From: Dromaius novaehollandiae
Lineage: Eukaryota > Chordata > Aves > Casuariiformes > Dromaiidae
Direction: 5' to 3'
NCBI RefSeq assembly: GCF_036370855.1
Contig: NC_088130.1
Span: 67,184,941-67,248,940, forward strand
Length of the DNA stretch: 64,000 nt
A program made the translations under genes and the position numbers. The notes beneath the pieces were generated by a model. It searched no databases. It saw nothing but the letters and a program-made list of their open reading frames with translations, and was not told the DNA's origin. Shown piece after piece: positions 47,901 to 60,324 of this stretch; positions within the stretch are counted from its first letter, which is position 1; the number at the start of each line of letters is the position of its first letter.

Positions 47901-50900
47901 CCCAGCAAAAGCATAGGTGCCCTTAGTCTTTCATGTACCTGCACAATTAGGCAGGGTTTTGAGGACTCTCTTGGACTTAGATGTATTCATTCTTTGCCTG
48001 TCTCCAGACGCCAAAGTGCTTTTCTGGATCTGAGCCTTTTCCTTGCTCTGCTCCAGTTGCCTATGTGCATATTTAGATACCAGCACTGCCCCACCTCTCA
48101 GTTGTGCTCAGAAGACAAATGCATTAAAAGCTGGGAGACTCTGAAGGACAATGTTAATGACAGAAATCTAAGTACCTAACTTGTATATTTTCCTGGCTTT
48201 CGGAAAGGGATGAATTTCAGTTATCCCCCCAAACATGCCATTTTAAATTCACAAAGTGCGCCTCATGATAAATCAGTAGCCATATAAGCCCATTTCTGCA
48301 CATAAATCACAGTGTTTAATGGGAATTGCCCACGGCCTTTAACATTTACACTTGGAATAGCCATCAGGTCAAGGATTATTTGCTGAAAATGTTTTGAATA
48401 ACCTTTATGATGAATATATTTAAGATTTCTGCAGCCTGTTCACAGAGAAGCTGCAAACAGAAATTAGGCTAAAAATAGTCAGTCATTGTGAATATGAATT
48501 ATAAAATGGTCATGCCAAAAAATGACAGACCTACCCTAAATGTTGAACTTAATGTATGTAGATGAGACCTTAACAAGTTCTGGTCAGTAAGGGCCTTTTT
48601 TATTGATATTTCTTAAGTTATTTCATTAGCCACTTTGCTGTTTGGACAATAATATTCTCCAGAGAAACGCATAATAGATCATATTAGAGCAGATGACCGC
48701 TAGAAAGTCGGATAATCAGCTGGAATATCATATGGGAAACAAACATATTCACAGTATAAGCAATGATGCTTGCAGAAATGTGAAACAGTGAATTGCTAAA
48801 TGCTTGGCTATAGGACTTTATCTAATGCAGCAAGTAGAGTGAAGCTGATTGTGCAGATAGACACAGGCATGAAGCACCTTTGGAAACATTTTGAAGATTT
48901 CTTGGTTGATATGGAAGATTCCACTAGTATCCACTTCATACTTCAGTTTAGTCCCCAAGGGAGTATTTTTCTGGGTGGTAAACAGAAAGGCAGGGGCATT
49001 GCAACATCTTGACAAAGTAGACCTGTAAAATGAAAAAGAGATGAATAAAAGGAGCTGATAACATGATTTAGGAGTTGCAATTAGTATTGAAAATACTTCT
49101 GAACTGCAGCTGACAAGGCATTTTTTGTCAAATCTTCTTTTTAATTGTGCGAGAGGTAAAATGGTGATAAGCTAGAAGAGATGAGACCTCTGTAACAGGC
49201 ACTGCTCTAGGCTGCAGGAAATGTGTGTGCAAACTGTGCCCTGCTCTAGCCAACAAAGCTGAGCTTTCTTCATACCCCGGGCAAACCATCCTAATGAATT
49301 AGGCCCTCTCTGCTTTAGAGGTCTTGCACTTTCTATAAATCATTCACCAGGCACTGGGCAGGAAGCCTGGGGTTAAAGTATTCATTTGGGGATCTAGAAA
49401 CCTGGTAGGGCAGGGACTTAAACACAGCAATACCTAAAGACACTACCCACTTACTTACCACACGACATGGAGCATGGCACACCTCAATTACAAAAGACTT
49501 CTAAAGGCCTTGGTTTTGCCCTTGAGCTTGCATAACACCATCGGGGGATGATATGGCCCAGGCAGACTGGTGTCAAAGAGACTGATCAAGGCTACAGTGT
49601 CAAAATCCCAGACAAATAGCCCAGATTTTCATTTTCACTAAGACGAAATAGCAGGTATTTCAATGGAAACACAGTTTTGAAATCTCAAAAATGGGATTCA
49701 CGGGATGAGGGAAAACCCATTCAGCTCTGACCTCTTTACCATAAGATTCATATGAAACTTAAATAGGAAGAGCAGCTTGCCAATTAGGGGTCCATTTCTT
49801 AGCTCCCATCTTCCCCTGAATGCCTTTCTACTACTATTGCTGGAACCAAAAGCCCTGACTTAATCCCACTCTAACTCCATTGCCAGTTTGTTTCTCAGCC
49901 AATGCATCTTATGCCTTTAATGAAAAATACATCTCATAGCATGAACATGAAGATAAAGCCAAATGGCTCTCAAATATCCTAAATTAAATACCTTGCCTCT
50001 AGAGTATGTAGCCTTGTTACGAGTTGGAAAAATAAGCCAGTGCTTTCTACAGATTTCATTACAAGCATCAGAAAGGAAACGCAGCATTATACAAACATTT
50101 CAGTGATGCCCAACTACTATTATATACTTGACTCATGGAAAATGACACAATATGATGATCAGAACAAGGCAGCAACTGATATTGAATGAACTGATGAATA
50201 ATTTCAAATAACTAACTAAATAAATAACTACAGGAAAGTAATGGAACTGCACTGTGAAGTTTGAGATATGAAAAAACTCTTCCTCATTAGTTCTGCATTA
50301 CGGAATTGCAAGAGGTGCTGTTCTTTAATCTTACATCCAACTAATTTTCCAGAGGCACATTCCTTAATGTGAATGTCTGATCTCTCATGGAAGAAGATTG
50401 TCCAGGAAATTGTTTTCCTTCCTCTAAAGTTACAAAAGCTAGCATGATTTTCATGCTTCATCCCTCCCTGCTGCTACATCACTGCCTTTTAACTTTCCTG
50501 GTTTCCTCCCTCTCACATGAGGCCCAGAACTGGCACAGTTCGAAAGCACACAATTCATTGTTGTTATACTACCTCCTTTTAACTTTGAGGTACCTACTAG
50601 CCTAACTGCAAACTTGGAGTCTTCTGTCTGCTTTTAAGGGACTACAGTTTCCCCACACATTCACACACTGATGTTTCTGTCCCATAAGACAAAAATGAAA
50701 CAGACTCTGAACTTCCTTGTTTTCTTGATTCATGTGATTAATTTTCATAGAACCAGCTAATGAAGGATTGGTTATATCTAGATGCTGGTGGGAGCTTCTT
50801 AGGCAGTGACAGATCAATCAGGCTGGTATATATATATAGGAGGATTTCATCTCTTCTTTCAATGCCCTGAGTAGGACGAAGTAGGGCACTTTAAGAAAAG

Positions 50901-53900
50901 TGCTGGTGTTGGTGGTCAATGTTGGTGGCCTAAGAGAGAGCAGTGGTCCTCCAGCTGATCTTAGATAATCATTTCTTATCACTCCTACCTTCAGGCTGAC
51001 CTCCATACTTCAGTGTGCTCATTGCACTCTGTACACAGTCATTAAGACCCAGTCCTCTCACTCCAGGCAATCTTTAAACCTTGGGCCATGATACTAAGCT
51101 CTAATTCTGATCAGCTCTTGCTTGGCAAAATGGACTCTGACAGTTGCCCATCAAATATTTTTCAAAAAAAGAATACCAAAAAACCCCACATGTGGAGTTC
51201 ATGCTGGAAAACCTGGTATGAGACTTCCACCTGGGACTAACAGTTGCTTCTAAGGATGCTAAGGACTAAATCAGCACATCCATTCTCACATCCTTTCATG
51301 AACTCATGATAGCTAGTTCCTGGAATCATGCAAGAGAATAAGGGAGAAAGTTGTAGGGTGTTATTCTAAACAGCATTCTGAATCACGCCAGTGACTTACA
51401 GACTTGCCAGTCTATAGTCCACTTACTCTGAAATAACCTATTTTCTCTGTACCTACTCAAAAAAGGCCCTTGACTATACTAAGATACAATACTGAAACAT
51501 TGTTTGGGCTTCATTCTACTATTGCCTCACATGACTAATTTTATAAGCTGTACCTTAAAATGACCATAGAAGACCTTCAGCAGAGAGGAGGTCATACCAA
51601 GGAAGATAGAGTATTACAGAAACAAACTGCAAAGGTGTCTGAAGACTAGAAGAAGCATCTGAAGATAGTCAGGGAGTAATCACTGAGAAGCCATTAAAAA
51701 AAGGAGGAACTGAAAAACAAGGTCTGACAGTACACTATGCAATACAGAAACTTATACATTACAGAAAAAATCAAGTTTGAGGATTTTGCAGGTCAAATTT
51801 TTAGTGTCACCAATGATATTACCATTTTATACCACCAGAGTTAGGCCCGTGGGTAAATGCATGATGTATAAATATTAACTCGTGGCTCCAGCCTCACTTC
51901 TGTGTGAATCATACCCAGAAAAGCCTTTCCCATACCAAATTCTTTGCCTTTGTGGGACAAATGTCCTACATGCTCCAAAAATTCTTTTTCACTCTTGCTG
52001 TGGACTTTTTCAAAAGTAAGAAAAGTTGGTATTTATTCAAATGGACAGTTCTCCTTCAGTCACAGTGTTATAATGCTTACTCTTGCTATCCATGTGAAGG
52101 TTTCATCTCTCTATAACAAGCTAAAATCAGACTAAAGTAATTCTTACTCAATCTCATTAATGTGGACCATTCTTACTTGAATAAGTTAGCTTCTGTGACA
52201 TTCATCTCCCATTTGCACATCTGTAGGCTCTTCCACCTGTCAAACAGTTCAGTTTGTTTCACCCTAAAAGATAAAAAGAAAGAAAATGTAAATTTACCTT
52301 ATTACAAGGCATTCAACTCCTTCACCAGCTGCAGCCAGGGGACCATGCATGGGGGAAACTAGTCCGTCCACCCAGTGCAAACAATATCATTCTTTTTATC
52401 TTCTGCTCAGAGATGTAAACTCTGAGCCAAGTATAAACCAGTACTGATGGAGCTCTTCAGATGTCTGGAATGGTTTTCTCTTTCTTGATAGCCATACTCC
52501 ATTTCTTCAGGAGAAAAGATGACATAATGAGCAAGAAGCATCTACCACATTAAATTTTGCCCGAAGCCTGAGGAAAGCTAACAAGTCTGCCAACTATTGT
52601 GCCTTTGGGGGGAAAAGCTGCACTTAGCAGCAAGGCCCAGCAGAGGAGGTATTGGTAGAGAAGATGCTTTACGCAGTTTGCCAACTACTGCTATGGGAGG
52701 CTTCCCTCTTATTTTGATGGGAATATGTTAATCCATGAGATCCTACAAAACAGAGGTGTTGGTCAATCCATTTTACAAACTGGGATAGCACCTGTCACGA
52801 CAGGCATGTGTGAGGGTAAGAGGACATGGAAAGCTCTTTACATAAGGATTTCTCCCTTCTCCTCTGTTCAATACACCTTTAGATATACCAAGCAGTGACA
52901 CACCTACTTCTTCTAGCTTGACAGGGGGTGACACATTTTTTCTGGTATCATCAATTATAACCCATTACTTTTTTTATTTCACTTTCTTCCTCACAGTCTT
53001 TTCTGATGTACTGCAGTCAAAGACCTGTGCTCAGTTTATTAAATTGCATTGTAGGCTATGGGTTTAACATTACAGCCAATTGCAGGCTTCAGTTCTGGGT
53101 GAGGGACTGGGGAGAGCCTTCAAGTGGAGGAACTTGCAGAAAATGTACTTAAGGCAATGAAAAGTTCTTTACTAGTTAGTTATCTCATGGAAATATGCCC
53201 CAGAAAAATATGTCTGTTGATCTGGCAAGTAGAAGACAGTGTTTTAATCTCCTGGACAAAAGAAGTGGAGAAAGCTCAAGAAACTGCTTCTACTTTAGAG
53301 TTCATACATACTCTTCCAAACCTGGACAACAGAAATAACTAAGGCCTTGCAAACATCTAGAGCTACAGAGCAATGTCATATTCTGTCTGGGATATTTTGA
53401 AATCTGAGATTTCTTCAAGACTGAGAGATCTTAATGTATTCTTTTCAGGTTTGAGGGCTTTGAATGTCTAAATAAAGCAAAGATTTTAAAGATAATTATA
53501 TATTTAAAGTGAATAGATTTTAGGATTTCCCAAGCTGTGGAAGTCACAGGAAGGAATTAGGTCATATTGTGCTTTCTGTGGCCCACGGGAGCATGTTATC
53601 TTAGAAAACTTCCATTACTGTAAGGACTGACTTAGGAAATGTAGATATTTTGCAAGCACATTAGAAGAATGCAGCATAGTAAAAGGAGCTCATTGTCAAA
53701 TGGTGTCAACTGCACAAGTAAGGCTGACTCTATCCGATTGAGTGGGAGTCCACTAACATCTATGTGCCATTGGATAAGATGAAGAGAGATGAATAATCCT
53801 CTGTACCATCTGATAAGTATGAAGAAATGCAATACAAAACTCACTATCTTCAGCAGAACATTGGCAGAAGTGTCAAATTCTCACCCCTTCTATTTATTTT

Positions 53901-55156
53901 TAAGCAATGCAAGTCAGCAAGCAGTGCGAAGTCGTTATTTGTCTATCCTTCATCCAGTACCAAAAACAGAAGACAAGGACATAACCTACATTTTTCTGTG
54001 CACAAAGTCAATGAGGGAGACCTGCTCAAAATTCACACAGACCTGGAACAACAGTATTTGCCTTGCTTGCTCTTATCATTAAGACTATGCACTTGCATAG
54101 CACCTTTCAGCTGAGATTCTCAATGCACTTTACAGGCATTAGTAAGTCTTGTGGATTGTAGGTAAGATTACTAAATATGAAAGCCACTGGTTTTAGACAA
54201 AGTAAGGGATTAAGCACATTCTAGGCACCTAAATTCAGAAAATGCAAAAGGATAACATGAAAATATCCTGCTCTGTTCTGTCTAAACCCTGGAATGCCTG
54301 AACTCCAGGGGCAACCTTATTTTTCTGTCTCATTCCATCTTTATGGTTTCATGGTTATGTCTCAGGCAATGCATTTATTTCCTGATGTGCATATAGGACC
54401 ACAGAAGACAAAATAAAGATATTGCACTATTTGTCAGAATCACAGTTTCCTTCTTTTTCACTGGATGTGTTGTTAACTTCTGCAACTCACTGCCATGGGA
54501 AATTGTGGACATCAGAAGTATAAATGGGCTCAGAAAAGACCTAAATAAATTAATAGAAAATAGGTCCATTCTTGAGTCTGACTACAGTGGTCTAGACACC
54601 ACCTATAGCTCAGAGAGTCTCCATGCCAGTATTTGTCACAAGGATTCAACCTCACTTTGCTGCATCTCTTAGCCTTCACTTCTGGCCACTGTCAATGACA
54701 GAGTATTAGGCTAGATGGATATCTACCGCGAGCCAGTCTGACTGTTCTTACTGTTGAATTACCCTCACTAGAGGGCCTGGAATATACTATTACAGGCAAT
54801 ATTACAATCACAATATTTAATTCCAGCTAGTGATACTGGACCTGATGAAAATTCCTCAATATGTGTGAAAAGCCTCCAACTATTTCCAACGGATCTCAGA
54901 TCACATTCAGATGCCACTGCTTTCACAGATAACAGAACCTCAGAAATCCTTGATGAGATGAGATCCCTTTTCATGGCATCTCTTGAGCCTTGCATCTTTG
55001 ACAACCTTGTAAGTGATCATTTTCATCCTACCTGAAAGGTGGCAAACATTCATTCATACTTACATAGACAAAACCTTCACTGCAATGATATCCTGCCGTA
55101 ATTCCAGGCATTTTGTGGAGTTGTATTCCAAAGGCCCTTCATAAAACTCAAAATAC
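41504..55156 (-). CDS. ST8SIA5: ST8SIA5, alpha-2,8-sialyltransferase (coding exons 2-7; exon 1 not in window)
   Basis: Joined coding segments 55156-55064, 52263-52177, 49022-48878, 46574-46462, 43215-43123 and 41972-41504 give 997 coding bases plus stop in one open frame, residues 45-376 if exon 1 supplies 44. The protein is a GT29 Golgi type II membrane enzyme that transfers sialic acid in alpha-2,8 linkage to gangliosides (SIAT8E; for example GD1a/GT1b to GT1a/GQ1b; family knowledge). The large sialylmotif starts [18 protein letters not shown] (about 162) and runs through [13 protein letters not shown]. The small motif is [18 protein letters not shown] (about 299-316). The VS-type HHYYDN (335-340) carries the expected catalytic His. 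The tail GTCSCC is the ST8SIA5 ending. N-glycosylation sequons are NST, NVT, NAS and NVS. The cytoplasmic tail and membrane anchor are on the missing exon. No frameshift or stop is seen. Confidence 0.95.
41973..43122 (-). other. ST8SIA5 intron 6
   Basis: Donor gtcatt (weak) at 43122 downward, acceptor ctctttag at 41973. Phase 2. No exon-like or repeat content is recognised inside. Confidence 0.85.
43123..43215 (-). CDS. ST8SIA5: ST8SIA5 exon 6
   Basis: 93 bp. Acceptor cctttatag; G completes Arg, then [18 protein letters not shown] and VNPSIITE follow, ending AG for the split Arg. It encodes the C-terminal half of the large sialylmotif that binds CMP-sialic acid. The donor AAAG|gtcattt departs from consensus at +3 to +6. 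Confidence 0.96.
43216..46461 (-). other. ST8SIA5 intron 5
   Basis: Donor gtaatc, acceptor tttatag; phase 2. It contains a short CA-rich tract near 43921-43940 and no recognised exon. Small open frames inside (for example 44284-44526 minus) have no family resemblance and lack flanking splice logic. Confidence 0.8.
46462..46574 (-). CDS. ST8SIA5: ST8SIA5 exon 5
   Basis: 113 bp, phase 0 at its start. Acceptor cttgttgcag, then [18 protein letters not shown], continuing through [18 protein letters not shown] to the split Arg, donor TTTCG|gtaatc. It carries the N-terminal half of the large sialylmotif, including the Cys expected to pair with the small-motif Cys. Confidence 0.97.
46575..48877 (-). 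other. ST8SIA5 intron 4
   Basis: Phase 0; donor gtgctt, acceptor ttgttgcag. It holds a 19-base T run (A run on the gene strand) at 46643-46661 close to exon 5. The 48250-48620 stretch is AT-rich unique DNA free of obvious repeats and would be worth an alignment. Confidence 0.8.
48878..49022 (-). CDS. ST8SIA5: ST8SIA5 exon 4
   Basis: 145 bp. Acceptor ttcattttacag; G completes Lys, then [18 protein letters not shown], continuing through [18 protein letters not shown] and ending KMFPK, donor AAAG|gtgctt. It encodes the linker before the large sialylmotif, with the paired Cys of SRCCNAP. The frame is phase 0 at the end, so exon 5 starts on a whole codon. Confidence 0.97.
49023..52176 (-). other. 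ST8SIA5 intron 3
   Basis: Donor gtaaga, acceptor ttttacag; phase 2. No exon or clear repeat recognised, apart from a short TATATATATA run near 50828-50838. Confidence 0.8.
52177..52263 (-). CDS. ST8SIA5: ST8SIA5 exon 3
   Basis: 87 bp. Acceptor ttatcttttag; G completes Met, then [18 protein letters not shown], then [10 protein letters not shown] and AA of a split Lys, donor TTCAA|gtaaga. It encodes part of the stem region, with an NVT glycosylation sequon. Too short to stand out as an open frame, but it matches the family and both splice phases fit. Confidence 0.95.
54085..54190 (+). mobile_element. Possible old SINE (MIR/CORE-like) 5' fragment
   Basis: cttgcatagcacctttcagc, tgagattctcaatgcacttt, acaggcattagtaagtc and gtaggtaagatt recall a SINE start of the 'atagcgcctt ... 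ctcaaagcactttacaaacatta ... gaggtaggtaagt' type. Recognition by eye; family assignment is tentative. Confidence 0.4.
54470..54750 (+). mobile_element. CR1 LINE 3' tail, ancient
   Basis: Ordered matches to the CR1 3' UTR known from turtles, crocodiles and birds: tgcaactcactgccatggga, agaagtataaatgggctcag, gaaaataggtccattcttga, tggccactgtcaatgacaga, taggctagatggatatctac, gtctgactgttctt. Only the extreme 3' portion remains, the usual result of 5' truncation. It is antisense within an ST8SIA5 intron. Confidence 0.85.
55064..55156 (-). CDS. ST8SIA5: ST8SIA5 exon 2
   Basis: 93 bp. Acceptor ttattctccttcag; G completes the Arg begun in exon 1, then [30 protein letters not shown] and AT of a split Met, donor TCTAT|gtaagt. 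It encodes the luminal stem just after the membrane anchor, with an NST sequon. This is the most upstream ST8SIA5 exon visible. Confidence 0.95.
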
Positions 55157-56138
55157 CTGAAGGAGAATAAGAACAAAGGTTATAAATAAGCCCTAGACTT
55201 GAAAACATATCTTATGCATCAAGGGAAATGTGCTTACGGTTGTCACCTGTGATCTGCCTAACTTGAGAGTACACTGTCTGACCCAAAGGCAGGTTATTAT
55301 TTCACAGGAAAGCACAGACATCATTGTTGATGACAGAACAACCACCCATGTCTAGTTTGTCCATCCCTTTAGAAATTCAAGCGCTAATGGTAAGACGTTC
55401 AAGACAGAGTACTCAGCAGTTTCCATTTAGCTAATTTAAACTAAATGGACAAGTTAATAGAAAGCATTCAACTCAGTTCCCATTTGTTTAGGCTGCAAGT
55501 GGCTATGCTTTCAGAAGAGTTCATGCCCTTGTAGGCACCAACAAGGACTAGCTACGTTTCCCAGAAGTCAGCACACAGCAGCTGCCACTGAAAGCAGGGA
55601 AAAGCACTGATCATTTAAGGAATACCGTTCCCATCCTCTGGGTGTCTCAGCGTATGCTGAGAGTTTAATAAAAATACCCTTAAATTTTGTTCTTAGGATA
55701 AAAGCATTGGAGGTTGCATCTTGTCTGTGGAGCCTGTTGCATAGCTCTACACAGCTGAACTTTCTCTGGGCTTTACTTTCCAGGTATATTTTGAGTGGAA
55801 GCAGAACAGGAGTTTCCGTGTTAAAAATTTGAGATGGTTTTGAGAAAGAAAGGATTTGAATGTTCATGCATATTGCAAATGACAATGCAACTCTTAATTA
55901 AAATAGACATAGATGTTTACTTTTCTGGTTAAACTACTCCACCATAGCCATCGGACTGGGGTATAAAACACAACTGCAGCAATTCATGTTACGGATCAAA
56001 GGAAGCTCAGGCTGTCCGGTGGATGCAATGAGACAATATTGAAATGACGAAGAAGATTAAGGGTGTAAACCAAGCTCTGTATCAGCTTCACCATTCATCA
56101 TTAGAAGTCTGATTTAAATTCAGTATCTAAGAATTGTA

Positions 56139-56159
56139 CATAACCACACAGTGGTTATG
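56139..56159. repeat. Perfect 9-bp inverted repeat, 3-nt loop
   Basis: cataaccac, loop aca, gtggttatg. A short hairpin in ST8SIA5 intron 1; the TAACCAC/GTGGTTA halves resemble Runt-factor sites (TGTGGTTA-like), which is only a word match. Confidence 0.7.
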
Positions 56160-59100
56160 GACCTAATGAAGAAATATGAGGTGAAGACCTGGAGGAAGGG
56201 GTATGAATGACAGAGGCTAGACCAAGTTATCTTAATGAATCCTCTAAAATATCAAAATTCATGACCCTGTATCTACAAACTATCCCTTGAATTTTCAATA
56301 ACGAAGAAAAGTACAAGGTTCCCATATGGGTTTTATTCAAACCATCACTGCAGTTTTAATATTTTGATGTCATATTATTTTAAAATAGCATTAAAACCAT
56401 GTGTGACCTCAATTTCTGTTCAGTTCCCAATATATAATCCTTAAGTAGGCAAACATTGTTATTTGCCTTAGTGGTTCATGTTTATAGCTAATAACAAAAT
56501 TTGGGGGGATTCCAGCTTTGATCCGGTCTGGAGAACTGCTAGTCTTTATAAACTAGCCATTAAAGGGGTAGCAGGAGCCATGTCCGTAAGAATTTGTATG
56601 TAGCCTGTACTGTACGCTATTTTCTCCTCCCACAAAACTCATTTTTCTTACTCCGTTTTGTGGTATTCATTCTTTACTTTGGTTGCTTTGAGTGAGACAA
56701 AACTGGGACCCTGAATGTGCATGTTTTACACAATGATTAGAAGCAGGAATACATCCCTGTACAATTCTCGGCATGCTACACACCACTCTTACCTCTTGCG
56801 CTAAAGGCGGACAGCAATGGTATATTAGCCTCATCCTGGCCTTCCACGTAACACTGGATTTCAGTACTCTATATGTCCCTCAGTACAGGGAATGAAATAT
56901 CTAGATTAATATTTATTTTTATCTTTCCTGTGGACTTCTGGATCTGTTGCTAAATTAGAGAGCTGCAGCTCAGATGTCAAGCTGCACATGTTATCAAGCA
57001 GGAATGCGGTGGTAGGGGAAAGCTGGCCTCAGCAGTGGCACCAGAGACAAAGATGTCATTTTATGAAACACATATGAAGTTTCCCGAGCCCCAAAGTTCC
57101 CTTTGATCATTGCCTGTTTACCCTGCCCACAAACCAAAAACAAAGAAGAAAAAGGATGTGCTCCCAGAGACGCAGAAGGGTAACGAGGAGAACTGCATTT
57201 GAAACAGAGTTATTCCATTAGCCTACAGTTTAGAAAAGCACTATCCTGCAAGTCATTAACTCTCACAAGAAGTACCTCATCTCCTAAATAGCTTCAAAGT
57301 TTCCAGCAGATTCACTGGGAGCGCTGAGTTCACAATTTGGCTCCTTGTGGAAGTATAGAGGGAGAAGCATGAAACAAACTCAGAAGACACTCCTGATGGG
57401 ACCCCCACACACCTCCCTGGACAGAGGGAGGGGACACTGACCACATAGTCACTGCCTGACTCCAGCGGACTTTCAGGGTGGGAGCTCTACTTGGTCTCCA
57501 TGGGAGCCACTGAATCACCATCATCTGAACTGTCATTCACCAGCCCTGGACCAGGTCTGAAACATTCAACTAGACACTTAGCCTCCTTAGCACCAATGGT
57601 ACTGATGGTGCAGCAGTTAGGTTGCAAGCGTTAATGACACAACAATAGCACTAATCCATGAGAGAGCATCTAATTAACAGATAGAACAAAAATCCCTTTT
57701 TCCTGTCTTTCTCCCTGAAGTATTCCTACTATTTATTTGCTTCACAACATTTTCCCCCTGCTTCAGACACTGAGGCAGATTAGCAGAGGCAGCTCCCTGG
57801 AGCACTGGCCGACCTCTTCCCTCAGAAGCGCTTTGCCCTGTATTTTTCCAGGATGCAGGTTTCGCACAGCACGAGGCTCTGACGCAAGGAATATGGGCCT
57901 CCCTCAACCACTGCAGATGTCCTTTAAATCCAGCTCCTCCACTCAGCAGGGCCCAGATCCTGGTCCTGCCAGGAGTGCTTGGAAACTAGCCCACCAGGCG
58001 CTCTCAGAAGCTCAGTCTCACCCACTCCCTGGGTTTTGAGTGCTGGTTCTGCCTTTTAACTCCCACTCTAAACCATGTAGTTCCCGGTGAATGAAGAGAC
58101 ATTAGCCTGTCAGAAAGCCTAATTAGCACAAATGGAAGCTGTCCCCCCTATAGTCTTCCTCAGTCTGTTTGATACTCAGCTAGGAAGTAAGGGCATAGTG
58201 CAGTTTATTTTGATTTATGCATACAGCATTTTTCCATGATCAAATCCTGTATCTTAACATCACACAAGCTGCAAGTGCAGGGAGAGGATTCTTTCTTTAT
58301 GACCCTCAGTACTGAATGCCCAGAAATGAAATACTATTCACTTTGCAATTTTCCAGTTCTGTTTGAGGCTTTCTTCTTTTCTAACCTTCATGTCTCCCAT
58401 TGCAATCTCACTTATAGCTGAGCAGCTCACTGAGTTCACTAGTGAAAGGCAGAGTTGGCTTCCCAGTACACGAGCTACTGTAACTCTCAGGTCTCCAATC
58501 ATCTGCAGTCAGGTTTGTCCTGCTTTGATCAAAAGTAAGATTTTCTTGATCATGCTTCATGAATTAAAAAGCTGGAGGCTTCAATCCTGCCTTCAAGGGA
58601 CACTTGGACTCGGGCACTGATTCATCTGATATATTGCAAAAAGTGTTAAAATATAATTGAGGGTATTGTCAGGCATCTTTCAAACGAGATCGCTTTCTCC
58701 TGCACAAACCACCTTCCTGTTTTGCTGGTTCCTGCAGTGACAATTCTGCACTGCTCATGGTGAGGCTGCAGCACTTGGATTGCAAGAGAACTGAGTATTG
58801 CAGGAAGCATTCTGCCTCCCCTGCAGGAAAAACAAAGATCTTTCCAAAAATACACATTATCCAGTGACTAAAAATGAGAAGAAATGAACCAAGCCCTGCA
58901 GGCTTCTACTAAATACTTACTAAGAGAAAAGTCCGATTAGCAGAGCCTGCATACATCAGTAAAGGCAGATCCATGGCCAGCCCCAAGCCTATGTTCACCT
59001 TCCCTACCCAGGATCCTGGAACCAGGAGCACGTGGAGATTCACACTCACCGGGCAGGGTCAGCACATGATGTTTAGATATAGATAGCCACATAGGAGAAA

Positions 59101-59202
59101 GGTGGCTGAGGAGGAGAGCATTGTGGCTACAGGGATTCTGGAAAACTCATTCAGAGCAGTGCAAACTACATGTTGACTTTATCAAAAAGCACATTGTCAG
59201 TA

Positions 59203-59232
59203 AGAGGCAAAATCCCACTAGATTTTGCCTCT
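59203..59232. repeat. Perfect 12-bp inverted repeat, 6-nt loop
   Basis: agaggcaaaatc, loop ccacta, gattttgcctct. The longest perfect looped stem I noticed. It is too short for a microRNA precursor on its own; it may be a remnant of a small inverted-repeat element. Confidence 0.8.
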
Positions 59233-60324
59233 ATTAATACTTCCATATGACATTAAGATCTATAAGATTTGGCCAAAAGGTTGAGGGAGTTGGTCTCAGT
59301 GATTTTTTTTTCCTCAGATTGTGCTCCATTCCGCTCAGCATGGTGTATTCTCCTAAGATTGTGTACATACGCATTGATCTTGGTTGGCAGGCACTTAAGT
59401 ACACTCCCCTGTTTGATAAAGATGATGTAGAAGCTAACTGACAAGTAAGTCTGCGGTGGGCAGCAGCTGAGACCCTGGGCTTCTGTTCTCATTGACACTG
59501 CCCAGACTACAGGACTACCACTGAGAACGAGAGCAGCCTCTGAAGTTAATGAAAATCAAGTGACCTTTCATACCATACCTTGCAAAAGAAAACACCCGTG
59601 GACATAACTGCTGTTAAATGAGATCCCTACTCCCACAACTGGCAGATGAAGCAGAAATGTTTCATGGATTAATTTACACTTCCCTAGGGCTGTGACAGAA
59701 AAAAAATCACATTGCTGCATGTGCTGTTTCTGCTGTTTGAGAGTCTGTGTTGACTTGTCTACAGTAGGCTGGTGCCTGAAAGACTGAAGGGAGAGACTAG
59801 CTGCTGTGGGCATGGAGTGGGAGGCAGAAGAAGCTATAGTCTCCTTCTATAGGAGTCAATGAAGCTATTTGACCAGTTCCTCCTAGAAGACAACAGATTT
59901 AAAAGGAGATGGTTCATATTACTCCTGGCCACCACAATGCCGATGCCAATATCACTGGCATTAACTGGTTTTAATATTTTACCAAGAACAGCTCTAATGC
60001 TGCTAGGTCTCCACAACAAATTTGGAATTAAAATTTGGTGTTTAGGAAATACTAACGATTGTTGTACAGCTATGTATATAGTTGAGACTCCTTATCAAAG
60101 ATAAGTGGTAACATTAATAATAATCAAGAACAATCGTAACAGAGTGGGAGGTGAACAAATGTGTTTGGAAACAGGCAGAATTTGCAGAAATTGGAGGTAA
60201 CCGTAGAGGTCCAACTGATCACAAACTTTCAGTATGTGGTTGTAGCTAAGAACGAAATATGGCACTGAAAGTATAAGAATGAAAATATTAAGCAGGAGAA
60301 AATGGTGATACATTTTTCAATACA

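Larger units (their letters stand above)
52264..55063 (-). other. ST8SIA5 intron 2
   Basis: Donor gtaagt (strong), acceptor tatcttttag; phase 2. It contains a CR1 LINE tail (54470-54750) and, near 54085-54190, an older SINE-like fragment, both oriented opposite to the gene. Confidence 0.8.

Noticed and set aside
48818..48877. C-terminal extension of the exon 4 frame
   Set aside because: Follows a splice donor at 48877/48876; the added residues are not sialyltransferase-like.
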